Shown: positions 25,801 to 34,514 of the stretch, piece after piece
Layout of the letters: each line of letters starts with the position of its first letter
How positions within the stretch are numbered: the stretch's first letter is position 1
NCBI RefSeq assembly: GCF_023276375.1
Contig: NZ_JALLPK010000001.1
Span: 186,001 to 250,000 of the forward strand
Source of the DNA: Halocatena marina
GTDB lineage: Archaea; Halobacteriota; Halobacteria; Halobacteriales; Haloarculaceae
Direction: 5' to 3'
DNA: 64,000 bases
The notes under the pieces: generated by a model
What the model was told of the DNA's origin: nothing
Database searches by the model: none
What the model saw: the letters and a program-made list of their open reading frames with translations, nothing else
Translations under genes and position numbers: made by a program

Positions 25801-28800
25801 ATGGACGTCTTAGATCGAGTATTGAATGGAGTAACGAGGTATAGCCGTCTCGTCATTGTCGTGCTTTTGCTGGCGACGGTAGTCATCGGATCGGGAGCGC
25901 CGATGGTTGAACAGACATCATCGCTCGAAGAGTTTCAGAGCGGTACGAGTCAGGCGGCTCACGCACAAGAGTATACTACGGAAAATTTCACAGAGGGATC
26001 ATCTAACACCACAACGGTTCAGGTCATTGTCCGTGACGATAATGTCATCTCGAAAGCATCGCTTATCGAGCAGTTGGAGCTGCAACAAGCCCTCCGCGAG
26101 AACGAAACCATCAACAAGACCTTGGCGAACGATTCTCAGACGGTCGGTGTTGCCAACGTCATCTCGACGGCTGCTGTTCAAATGGATCGCGCAGAGCAGC
26201 TGAAAGCACGCGCAGACAAGCTCAAGCAGCAGGGGAATGCGATACAAAACCGATCTGAGCAGCTGAAACAGCGATCAGACGCGCTCAACGAGTCCAAATC
26301 AGAACTCGAACAGCGCGGTGAACAGCTGAAACAGCGCGGTAAGAAACTCGAACAGCGCGGTGAACAGCTGAAACAGCGCGGTGAGGAGCTCAACCAGAGC
26401 CAGAAGAAATTACAGCAGCGCGGTGAAGAACTCGAACAGCGCGCGAAGGAGCTTAATCAGAGTCAGCGGGAGTTGGAACAGCGCGGAGCAGCGCTGAAAG
26501 AGCGTGCGGACAAACTGAATGAGAGCAGTCGAGAGCTTCAGAAGGATGGTCAGGAACTCGAACAGCGCGCCAGAGCACTGAATCAGAGTCAACGACAGCT
26601 CGAACGGGATGGAGCTGCTCTCAAACAGCGCGCGGACGAACTGAATGAGAGTCGCGCTGGACTCGAACAACGGCAACAAGAACTCGAACAGCGTGCTCAG
26701 TCGGTCAACGAAACCCGAGCCTCGCTCACAGAGCGCCGCGCGGAACTCGAACAACAATGGAAGGAACTCGCTGCTGACCGTAAATCCGGAACCGTTCCGC
26801 CAGATGAACTCGAACGGCGAGCTCAGAAACTCAAACAGAAATCGCTCGATCTAGCGAACGATACGGCCGCACTCAAAGAGCGAGCCGATAGACTCCAGGC
26901 GGATCGAAACGAATTGGAACGCGACGGTGCTGCACTTCGAGAACGCGCACAGTCGCTCAATGAGAGCCGCGCTGAACTCGAACAACGGAAACGACAACTC
27001 GAACAAGAAGGCAAGGAGCTGGAGGCAGAAAGTGAATCGCTCGAACAACGGAAACGACAACTCGAACAAGAAGGCGAGCAGCTGGAGGCAGACCAGAACG
27101 CGTTAGAGCAGGACGCCCAACAGCTGGAAGCGAAAGGCGAGCAGCTGAAGGCAGATAAGAACGCGTTAGAACAGGACGCCCAACAGCTGGAAGCGAAAGG
27201 CGAGCAGCTGAAGGCAGACCAGAACGCGTTAGAACAGGACGCCCAGCAACTGGAAGCGAAGCAATCTGCGCTCGAAAACGATTCTGCTGAACTGAAGAAA
27301 CGAGGGCAGGCGCTACAGAACGACTCTGATGCACTCAAATCAGACGCAAACAAGCTTGAACAGCGAACGGATGCGCTCGAAGCCGACAGAGATGAGCTCA
27401 GGAACGGCAGCCTGAATCTCTCAGTATCAGAGCGCATCGACGTTCTCGAATCGCGGAACCAATCGGAAATCGAGACGGTTGTAGAGGCTGTTCTTGGCAA
27501 GAGTGGTCGTGACAATGGGAGCGACCAGTCTGGTGTGTTCGCGTTCATGCCCACCAATTACGAGCCCGGAACGACGACGGCCAACGCGACGATGGTCCTC
27601 CTCACGCAGACGGCAGAGAGCGAGACCTCGGCACAAGGGACAGCGAGTGATCGGCTCATCGAATCACAACTCGCGGTTCGTGACGTTACTCGCGGACAGT
27701 ACGCTGACAACGCGTACGTCTTCGGAGCTGGGATCATCAGCGATGAGATCGAACGTTCAATGACCGACAGCCTCGTCATCGTTGGCCCACTGGCGCTGTT
27801 GTTCGTTCTCATCGTTCTCGTCATCGCCTACCGCGATCTGCTCGATATTCTTCTTGGTGTGTTCGGCATCACACTGGTTCTCATTTGGACGTTCGGATTC
27901 ATGGGCTGGACTGGTATCTCCTTCAGCCAGATCTTTATCGCGGTTCCGGTGTTGTTGATCGGTCTGTCGATCGATTACGCGATCCACGTCTTCATGCGTC
28001 ACCGCGAGTCGCGCGAGCAGATCAAGGGCGTCAGAAACTCGATGAACACTGCGCTTGGAGGAATTGCGAGTGCACTCGTTCTAGTGACTCTCACCGCAGT
28101 CATTGGCTTCCTTTCGAACCTCACTAGCTCAGTTCCGCCGATCCGCGAGTTCGGTATCGTGAGTTCGGTTGGCATCTGTGCCGCGTTGGTCATCTTCGGT
28201 GTACTCATTCCGGCATTGAAGGTCGAACTCGACAGTGCGCTGGAAGCACGCGGCTGGGATCGAACAAAGCGCGCGTTTGGAACCGGCGGTGGCGCGCTCG
28301 GATCACTCCTCTCTGGCGGTGCAACAGCCGCACGGCGGGCACCACAGGTTGTTCTCGTCGTCGCGCTCTTGCTGACGGTTGCAGGCGGTATCGGCGCATC
28401 GCAGGTCGATACCAGCTTCTCACAAGAAGATTTCCTCGCGGACGATCCACCAGCGTGGATGGATTCACTCCCCGAACCACTCGCTCCGAGCGAATACACT
28501 GCGAAATCGTCGCTTGAGTACGTCAACGACCATTTCTTACGAGAGGATTCGAACGCCGTCATCCTCATCAGGGGGGACGTCACTAACCCGAACGCGTTGA
28601 CAACCGTCGAACGCGCCGAACAGAACGCGAGTGATCAGGATGCGACGGTCGTCCTCTCCAGTGGCCAAAGCGATATCGAAAGTCCGCTGTCTGTGATGGA
28701 GACAGTCGCAGCGGACAACGAATCGTTCAACGAAACGTTTGTGGAATCAGATACGAACGGCGATGGTGTTCCGGATACGAACCTCGAGCAAGTATACGAT

Positions 28801-29592
28801 GCGCTGTACGAGACGAATCCGCAAGCGGCATCGTCGGTCGTCTACCGCAACGACGGTGAGTACGAAGCGCTACGTGTGTCCGTTTCGACCAAGGGTGGTG
28901 CAAGCGGCAATGAAGTGACCGAACAGATGCGCACTGTTGCCGGGACGTTCGAAGGATCGAATAATTTGCGAGCTATCGCAACCGGGCAGCCGATCGTGTT
29001 CAAACAGGTGCAAGACCAGCTTCTTGAGACTGTGGTCAAAAGTCTGCTCATCACGCTCGTTGTGACGTTCGTCTTCTTGATGTTCGTCTACCGGTTCCTT
29101 CACGGGAGTGCGCTGCTCGGGTTCGTGACGCTGTTGCCCGTCGGATTCAGCGTTGCGTGGATTCTCGGCACCATGTACGTGCTTTCCATTCCGTTTAACA
29201 TGATCACGGGACTTATCACGAGTCTCACTGTCGGGTTGGGTATCGCCTACAGTATCCATCTCTCGGAACGGTACAGTCTCGAACTTCAGGAGGGAGCATC
29301 AGCCTGGCAAGCGCTGCAGACGGCTGTTACCGGAACTGGTGGGGCACTACTCGGAAGCGCCGCAACGACTGTCGGTGGATTTGGTGTGCTCGCGTTTGCG
29401 ATTTTGCCACCACTCAGGCAGTTCGGTATCATCACTGGTTTGACCATTATTTACGCGTTCTTTGCGAGCGTGTTCGTCCTGCCGAGCCTGTTGGTCGTCT
29501 GGACGCGCTGGTTCGGACCGCGCGGTTCCATCCGATCGAGACCATCTTCGTTCAAATTTGGCGATGAAACACCATCAACAGACGATGACTGA
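25801..29592 (+). CDS. MMPL/RND-family transporter with giant coiled coil
   Basis: A 1263-residue membrane transporter with two MMPL halves. TM1 is at ~15-35; then comes a large outside loop containing a coiled coil of ~410 residues (128-535), built of repeats such as LEQRGEQLKQRG and ADQNALEQDAQQLEAKGEQL. The first TM bundle is ~660-830 with a sterol-sensing-like stretch (LLIGLSIDYAIHVFMRHRES), the second half has TM at ~855-880, an extracellular domain (~885-1070) and a second TM bundle (~1075-1245, SLTVGLGIAYSIHLSERYSL). Substrate is not evident; MMPL proteins move lipids, and some act as HpnN- or Patched-like exporters. TrmB-family gene overlaps its 3' end by 8 nt. Confidence 0.93.
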   Translation: MDVLDRVLNGVTRYSRLVIVVLLLATVVIGSGAPMVEQTSSLEEFQSGTSQAAHAQEYTTENFTEGSSNTTTVQVIVRDDNVISKASLIEQLELQQALRENETINKTLANDSQTVGVANVISTAAVQMDRAEQLKARADKLKQQGNAIQNRSEQLKQRSDALNESKSELEQRGEQLKQRGKKLEQRGEQLKQRGEELNQSQKKLQQRGEELEQRAKELNQSQRELEQRGAALKERADKLNESSRELQKDGQELEQRARALNQSQRQLERDGAALKQRADELNESRAGLEQRQQELEQRAQSVNETRASLTERRAELEQQWKELAADRKSGTVPPDELERRAQKLKQKSLDLANDTAALKERADRLQADRNELERDGAALRERAQSLNESRAELEQRKRQLEQEGKELEAESESLEQRKRQLEQEGEQLEADQNALEQDAQQLEAKGEQLKADKNALEQDAQQLEAKGEQLKADQNALEQDAQQLEAKQSALENDSAELKKRGQALQNDSDALKSDANKLEQRTDALEADRDELRNGSLNLSVSERIDVLESRNQSEIETVVEAVLGKSGRDNGSDQSGVFAFMPTNYEPGTTTANATMVLLTQTAESETSAQGTASDRLIESQLAVRDVTRGQYADNAYVFGAGIISDEIERSMTDSLVIVGPLALLFVLIVLVIAYRDLLDILLGVFGITLVLIWTFGFMGWTGISFSQIFIAVPVLLIGLSIDYAIHVFMRHRESREQIKGVRNSMNTALGGIASALVLVTLTAVIGFLSNLTSSVPPIREFGIVSSVGICAALVIFGVLIPALKVELDSALEARGWDRTKRAFGTGGGALGSLLSGGATAARRAPQVVLVVALLLTVAGGIGASQVDTSFSQEDFLADDPPAWMDSLPEPLAPSEYTAKSSLEYVNDHFLREDSNAVILIRGDVTNPNALTTVERAEQNASDQDATVVLSSGQSDIESPLSVMETVAADNESFNETFVESDTNGDGVPDTNLEQVYDALYETNPQAASSVVYRNDGEYEALRVSVSTKGGASGNEVTEQMRTVAGTFEGSNNLRAIATGQPIVFKQVQDQLLETVVKSLLITLVVTFVFLMFVYRFLHGSALLGFVTLLPVGFSVAWILGTMYVLSIPFNMITGLITSLTVGLGIAYSIHLSERYSLELQEGASAWQALQTAVTGTGGALLGSAATTVGGFGVLAFAILPPLRQFGIITGLTIIYAFFASVFVLPSLLVVWTRWFGPRGSIRSRPSSFKFGDETPSTDDD
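27088..27264 (+). repeat. 63-nt in-frame repeats in the MMPL coiled coil
   Basis: Two full units and most of a third, of 63 nt each (27088, 27151, 27214), nearly identical at the DNA level and encoding 21 residues (three heptads) beginning ADQNALEQDAQQLEAKGEQL. Earlier in the gene another nearly identical repeat encodes LEQRGEQLKQRG (about 26307-26385). Confidence 0.85.
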
Positions 29593-30370
29593 ACCAATGT
29601 CACCAACCGAGGACGACGCTATCAGCGCGCTGCAGCGTCTGGGGCTCTCGAAATACGAAGCATCGGTGTTTGTCGCGCTACAAAAGCTCGAAAACGGTAC
29701 CGCAAGTGAAGTAGACCGAATCACGGACGTTCCACGTTCGCAGGTGTACGGCGCTGCAGAGCATCTCGAAGCACTGGGGCTCATCGAAGTGCAACAGTCG
29801 AATCCGATTCAGTACCGATCAGTCGACCTCGATGAAGCGCGAGCGCGACTCCGCGCACGTCTTGACAACGAGGAACAGAACGCGTTCGAATACCTCGAAT
29901 CGGTCCGCGGTGAACACGCAGAAGACAGTGAGTCACAAGTGGATGTCTGGACGAGTCTCGGTGAAGCGACGGTCAGTAACCGCATCGTTGAACTTGTTGA
30001 AATGGCTGACGATCGGATTCTGTTTGGAGCGGCCGAGGAAACGATGCTGAGTGATGCGATCATGGATACGCTCACTACAGCCGCTGCTTCTGGCGTTGAG
30101 GTGACCGTCGTTAGCGAGAATCCGGCGGTCTGTGAACGATTTGCTGATGCCGATGGCATCAGAACACAGGTGATCCATGAAGATCCGATGATCGAAGGAC
30201 ATGGTGGACGTGTCCTCACCGTCGATGCTGAGACCGTATTGCTCAGCGTTCTCGGCAGCGAAGAACTCCCCGATCCTGACCGAGAAGCAGCCATCTGGAG
30301 CGCCGGAACTGGCTTTGCAACGATGCTCACTGGATTAATCGACCGTTGGTTTAACTACCATCTCGATTGA
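29585..30370 (+). CDS. TrmB-family transcriptional regulator
   Basis: A 261-residue protein. Residues ~12-80 are the TrmB winged helix (LGLSKYEASVFVALQKLENG, then VPRSQVYGAAEHLEALGLI). A coiled linker (~85-115) precedes a C-terminal effector domain (~120-260) of phospholipase-D-like type, similar to other haloarchaeal TrmB-like regulators. The ATG at 29585 overlaps the last 8 nt of the MMPL gene, so it is translated from the same message and probably regulates that transporter or responds to its substrate (inference). Confidence 0.92.
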   Translation: MTEPMSPTEDDAISALQRLGLSKYEASVFVALQKLENGTASEVDRITDVPRSQVYGAAEHLEALGLIEVQQSNPIQYRSVDLDEARARLRARLDNEEQNAFEYLESVRGEHAEDSESQVDVWTSLGEATVSNRIVELVEMADDRILFGAAEETMLSDAIMDTLTTAAASGVEVTVVSENPAVCERFADADGIRTQVIHEDPMIEGHGGRVLTVDAETVLLSVLGSEELPDPDREAAIWSAGTGFATMLTGLIDRWFNYHLD

Positions 30371-30657
30371 CGCCACCTGCTTTTCACGATACTCGAACTA
30401 CGCAGCATTCGGAGTTCTATTTTGTAGGAATATTGCAAATTCGTTGAAGGTGAGTGGTTTCGAATTATCCGGGAGATCCGTTTACTGATCGAACTATTTC
30501 TGGTCTTGAAGCGATCCTCGTTGTCGATTGCTCGTCGGATACTCGGATACTGTGGGGTATTCGGAGTCGTGATGGGCGACACTTCTCAGCTGATAGCAAA
30601 AACAGAAGAACACTACATTCAAATGGGCATAAATTGTACCTTGAATAGCAACTGAGC

Positions 30658-31719
30658 ATGGCGATCATCGAAGCGGACGGACTGACGAAGTACTACGGTG
30701 AGACGCGGGGTGTCGAGAAGCTCAGGTTCTCTGTTCAGGAGGGAGAAGTGTTCGGTCTTTTGGGTCCGGACGGAGCCGGGAAAACGACAACGGTTCGAAC
30801 GTTAATGGGCCTTCAAGTACCGACACGCGGGAGAGCGACTGTTCTCGATTACAACACCTTGGACCGCCGAGACCGTAGAGCGATGAAACGGGATGTCGGA
30901 TATCTTCCGAGCGATCCGTCGTTCGATGAGAAGGTCACTGGTCGGCAGCTACTCACGCATCACGCATCGCTCAAGAGCGAGGAACGAATGGACGAACTCC
31001 TCGAACTGTTCGCTCTCCCCCTCGATCAGGTGATCGGGAAGTACTCTCGTGAGGATGTACAGGCGTTAGCGATCGTTCTTGCATTCATGCACGATCCTGA
31101 CCTTGTTATCATGGACGAACCAACGACGGGGATGGATCACCTGCTGCGAGAGCGATTCTACGGGTTCCTCCATACAGAGCGAGAACGAGGGACAACTATT
31201 TTCTTAGCCTCAAATATTCTCAACAATGTCTGCAAAATATGTGACCGAGTCGCTATCATACGAAATGGCCATCTCGTCGGACTCGAAGACACTGAAACAT
31301 TGCTCGATCGCGGTGGAAAGTCAGTTCGGGTGGAACTCTCCAATCCGGTCGATGTGGATGACTTCGAATTTGACGGTGTCCATGCTATCGAAATCGCTCA
31401 AGAAACAGAGGCTGTGTATTCGATGAACGACGATGAAGACCAGTTCCCGGCGGATAAAGCTAGGAGTGACGGACATGAGGATCGACAGTTCGTGTCTCAG
31501 GAGAGTGAAAACGTGGATGGATCTGCTGTCGGTCAGATAATACGGCCTCGAACGACTGTGCAGTTCACGTACACCGGGGAGTATGACGCGCTTTTCGAAC
31601 AGTTCCGTGACTATACGGTCACCGATCTGAACATCGTAGAGGAACCACTGGAAGAGATCTTCACCCGTTGTTATGGCAAACGACTCGGGGCGGTCGAGGA
31701 CGGTGGTAGCGATGTTTGA
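30658..31719 (+). CDS. ABC transporter ATP-binding subunit with degenerate motifs
   Basis: A 353-residue ABC ATPase of the ABC-2 export type. Walker A is GPDGAGKT (residues 36-43) and Walker B is LVIMDEPTTGMD. However the signature LSGGQ site reads YSREDVQAL (129-137), the D-loop reads GMDH instead of GLDP, and the switch His is Asn (LASNILNNV, N186). Walker A Lys/Thr and Walker B Asp-Glu are kept, so ATP binding is likely but hydrolysis may be altered. A long C-terminal extension (~225-353) contains an acidic insertion. The stop overlaps the permease start by 8 nt, so the two make one transporter. Confidence 0.9.
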   Translation: MAIIEADGLTKYYGETRGVEKLRFSVQEGEVFGLLGPDGAGKTTTVRTLMGLQVPTRGRATVLDYNTLDRRDRRAMKRDVGYLPSDPSFDEKVTGRQLLTHHASLKSEERMDELLELFALPLDQVIGKYSREDVQALAIVLAFMHDPDLVIMDEPTTGMDHLLRERFYGFLHTERERGTTIFLASNILNNVCKICDRVAIIRNGHLVGLEDTETLLDRGGKSVRVELSNPVDVDDFEFDGVHAIEIAQETEAVYSMNDDEDQFPADKARSDGHEDRQFVSQESENVDGSAVGQIIRPRTTVQFTYTGEYDALFEQFRDYTVTDLNIVEEPLEEIFTRCYGKRLGAVEDGGSDV

Positions 31720-32500
31720 GATCACGAGGTACGAAACGAAGCGACGAATGCTCGGGACGGGTGCGATTACGATCGTTCTCGCAGGGCTTGCACTGTTGTT
31801 TTTCGCAATCGCTCCGGAAACAATCAGCCGAGGTGAACTTTCGGCCATTGCCGAGACGTATCCGAGATCAGTGCAGACCGCGTTCGGGATTGCAGCACTC
31901 GGGACAATCGAAGGACTCCTCGCAGTAGAGTTGTATCAGTTCGGTTGGGTGTTCTTGCTTGGTCTGTACTTCGCTCACAACGGTGGCTCGATGATTGCCG
32001 GTGACGTCGAAAGCGATCGCATGGAAATGCTGTTGTCGGCACCCGTCTCGCGCTCGAAAATCGTCCGCGAACGGTTTCTCTCGCTGTGCATCACGATGCT
32101 CGTAATTAACGTCGTTGTTGGGCTCATTGTCTATATTGGGACTATACTGATCGGTGAATCTCTCTCGCTCATCGATATCAGCGCAGTGCACGCACTCTCG
32201 ATCCCATACTTGCTCGTCTGTGCGGCGATTGGTCTACTGTTTTCGGTCCACTCGAGTAAACAGAGTACTTCCAAGTGGGCGAGCACGGCCTGTCTGTTCG
32301 GCCTGTTCGTGCTTGAATCACTTTTCGGTGGCACCGAGCACGAGTGGCTCGCTGCTATTAGCCCTACGTACTACTACGATCCAACGGCGATTCTGGTTCA
32401 CAACACGTACGATCTGACTGGCGCACTGATCCTCTTTATGACAACTGTCGTGCTCGTGAGTGTGGGCCGACTGCGCTTCAGGCAGATGGATATCCGATAA
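31712..32500 (+). CDS. ABC-2 type transporter permease
   Basis: A 262-residue membrane subunit with six hydrophobic segments (~20-40, 80-105, 135-160, 165-190, 195-215, 235-255). MFEITRYETKRR is a typical amphipathic start of ABC-2 permeases, and the loop GDVESDRMEMLLSAPVSRSK is the coupling region with its ATPase. The start at 31712 overlaps the ATPase stop; an earlier in-frame ATG at 31673 would add 13 residues lying inside the ATPase gene. Substrate unknown; the neighbouring TrmB gene is 290 nt upstream of the ATPase. Confidence 0.88.
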   Translation: MFEITRYETKRRMLGTGAITIVLAGLALLFFAIAPETISRGELSAIAETYPRSVQTAFGIAALGTIEGLLAVELYQFGWVFLLGLYFAHNGGSMIAGDVESDRMEMLLSAPVSRSKIVRERFLSLCITMLVINVVVGLIVYIGTILIGESLSLIDISAVHALSIPYLLVCAAIGLLFSVHSSKQSTSKWASTACLFGLFVLESLFGGTEHEWLAAISPTYYYDPTAILVHNTYDLTGALILFMTTVVLVSVGRLRFRQMDIR

Positions 32501-32600
32501 CAAGTGATCCGTTCCTGATTTTGGCGTTGCTGCTAGCACGATCGATGATGCGTCTTACGAGCACAATTAAATACGACTGACTAAGTAAGAGTCAACCGCG

Positions 32601-33260
32601 TCAGCCAATCAACCGTACGTATCCGTTGACGAAATGAACGTATCCGGTGTTTTCGAGACGATCCAGTATCTGTATCGTGTTCTCTTCGTCGTACCCCGCA
32701 CGCTGCAGCACCTGACTCGCTTGTTCTATTGTTAAACTCTCGTTCTCGTTTGTAGTCGTATTACGAAGTTCTTCGAGTGCGCTCTCGGTTGGTAAGGGGA
32801 GACTCGAACGGGCGAGTGTGAGATGTGATCTGAGCTGTGAAGCTGTCGGACCGATAGCTACCGAATCGCTCTCCTGATCGTAGTCGATAGCGTCTGCCGT
32901 GACCAGCTTCGGGATGTGACAGTGATAGAGTGACATGTACATTCTCTTTACCGTCTCAGCGGGAATGTCATCAAGAGCGGTCTGATGTTCCATCACGACA
33001 CACTCGTCTGCTAAGTCGGGTAATGACATCGGCGATCCATAGCGATCGAGACACTCTATTACGTATCGACGACGATGATGCGACAGTAGCTCGAATAGAT
33101 CGTCAGCCGGTAGACTCTCCGCCGAATCTTCCGCCGGCTCATCCCCGGTATCGCCCGCCACTACTGAATCCAAGGTAACGCCAGTAATGAATATTGCGAG
33201 CTTATATTGTCGGGTATCAATACAATTATTAATATATTTGAAAATAGTAGTTGAGGACAT
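32601..33260 (-). CDS. DUF7344-type winged-helix protein
   Basis: A 219-residue protein. After a variable N terminus, LPADDLFELLSHHRRRYVIE (residues ~50-69) begins a winged helix of the haloarchaeal DUF7344 type, with VKRMYMSLYHCHIPKLVTAD and IDYDQESDSVAIGP (wing) following. Most DUF7344 proteins are thought to be DNA-binding regulators. The region ~150-219 looks like a further helical domain. The N-terminal 25 residues include a hydrophobic run and the start may lie later. It converges on the ABC permease gene and is divergent from the beta-helix gene. A second DUF7344-type protein is at 63071-63733. Confidence 0.76.
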   Translation of the reverse strand: MSSTTIFKYINNCIDTRQYKLAIFITGVTLDSVVAGDTGDEPAEDSAESLPADDLFELLSHHRRRYVIECLDRYGSPMSLPDLADECVVMEHQTALDDIPAETVKRMYMSLYHCHIPKLVTADAIDYDQESDSVAIGPTASQLRSHLTLARSSLPLPTESALEELRNTTTNENESLTIEQASQVLQRAGYDEENTIQILDRLENTGYVHFVNGYVRLIG

Positions 33261-33414
33261 TCAATTTTTACCGATCTTAACTATCTGATTGCTAACGACG
33301 AGAATAAATCCATATTTAAGAAACTTATCTTTATGATTATATAGTCTTTTAATATAGACATATATTAATGAATGAAAACATTAACGTCGCTTCCTGACCG
33401 TGATAGGATGAATA

Positions 33415-34464
33415 ATGGGAACGTACATCGTCCGCAAACGAGATTCGTTACAGTCGGTGTTGAACAAGTCTAAGAGAGGTGATGCCGTGGTCGTGACGGA
33501 CGGATACGATGCAACGAATGATTCGTGGCCGGTGACGATCGATACGGAGATTCGCATCGAATCAAATCCCCACAACCGGATCGCCGTTCCCAGCGCAGGA
33601 GAGGCTTCGTTCATTCTCGATCTGAACGGATCGAACCGGCCGCCGGGCATTACCCTGGTGAATATGTACGTCGATGCGAACGGTGCCGATTCGGCCTTTC
33701 GAGTCCAGAACGCTCGGTTTTGCAACTTCGTCGGCTGTCTCGCAGAAAATGCAGCCCAGCACGGATATTTACTACTCAACCTCAATCACCCACCGAACAG
33801 TAACCGGTTTTTCTACTGTGACGCGCACTCGAATCGAGGGAATGGGTTCTTCATCGACGATCGCGCGCACAGCACGACGTTCGTTGGCTGTCGGGCGGTC
33901 GGGAACGACGGTCGGGGGGTCTGGTCACAGAATAATTACGCGAGTTCGTGGATCGGGGGCGGATTAGAGCGCAACGGCGATCAGGGTGCCTATATCGATG
34001 GGAGTGAGGTGTTCACGCTCTCAGACGCCTATATCGAGGGGAACGCCCAGAATACCTCTGATCAGGTCCTCTTTGCCAAGGCACAGACGGCGACGCTTGC
34101 CGAGACGTATATCAACGGCTATGACGCCCCCGAGACGAACGGCGTCCGCTTTCTGGAGTCGAACAACTGCTCGCTCCGGAATATCGAATATCGAGACCTG
34201 AGCGGACTGGTCGTGAACGACGACTCGCTCAATACGGATCTCCACCGCGATAGCCACTTTTCGCTCGACAGCACACCGTTTCTCGTCGCCGATACCGGCG
34301 AGCAGACGCGAAATTACGGCGTGCTCGAACCGACGGACCTCTCTGAAGTCACCGGTCGCTACGAAGGCGAGCGCGGCATCAACAACGGCACCACCGGTCC
34401 TTTCGGACTCGCGATCTGGAACGGCTCTGCGTGGGTGAGCATGCTGAACGGCATCGCTATCTGA
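33415..34464 (+). CDS. Right-handed parallel beta-helix protein
   Basis: A 349-residue protein built of beta-helix coils (e.g. RFCNFVGCLAENAAQHGYLL, TTFVGCRAVGNDGRGVWSQN, EVFTLSDAYIEGNAQNTSDQ), the fold of pectate lyases and phage tailspikes. No catalytic motif and no signal peptide are evident. The C-terminal block GPFGLAIWNGSAWVSMLNG is like the terminal module seen on many haloarchaeal and viral beta-helix proteins. The promoter is the AT-rich stretch 33290-33400. Substrate is unknown: polysaccharide binding or lysis is typical of the fold. It lies beside a G+C-richer exported protein gene, so the pair may have been acquired together. Confidence 0.84.
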   Translation: MGTYIVRKRDSLQSVLNKSKRGDAVVVTDGYDATNDSWPVTIDTEIRIESNPHNRIAVPSAGEASFILDLNGSNRPPGITLVNMYVDANGADSAFRVQNARFCNFVGCLAENAAQHGYLLLNLNHPPNSNRFFYCDAHSNRGNGFFIDDRAHSTTFVGCRAVGNDGRGVWSQNNYASSWIGGGLERNGDQGAYIDGSEVFTLSDAYIEGNAQNTSDQVLFAKAQTATLAETYINGYDAPETNGVRFLESNNCSLRNIEYRDLSGLVVNDDSLNTDLHRDSHFSLDSTPFLVADTGEQTRNYGVLEPTDLSEVTGRYEGERGINNGTTGPFGLAIWNGSAWVSMLNGIAI

Positions 34465-34475
34465 GTGAGTGGCTC

Positions 34476-34481
34476 TTTTTT
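34476..34481 (+). terminator. T6 tract after the beta-helix gene
   Basis: CTTTTTT follows the beta-helix stop by 11 nt, as expected for archaeal transcription termination; the converging beta-propeller gene ends 33 nt further on. Confidence 0.35.
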
Positions 34482-34514
34482 CACGTCAGGATGAACAATA
34501 GCGTCTCGCTCGTC

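Noticed and set aside
26180..27400. Repeat array resembling a CRISPR
   Set aside because: The repeats have no spacers, are in frame and encode heptads of a coiled coil inside one large gene.
26823..27557. Long reverse-strand open frame (244 codons) inside the MMPL gene
   Set aside because: It is the antisense shadow of the repetitive coiled-coil codons; product is Ser/Cys/Leu-rich and not protein-like.
32578..32594. TGACT/AGTCA inverted repeat as terminator
   Set aside because: A 5-bp stem with a 7-nt loop is expected by chance in this amount of sequence.
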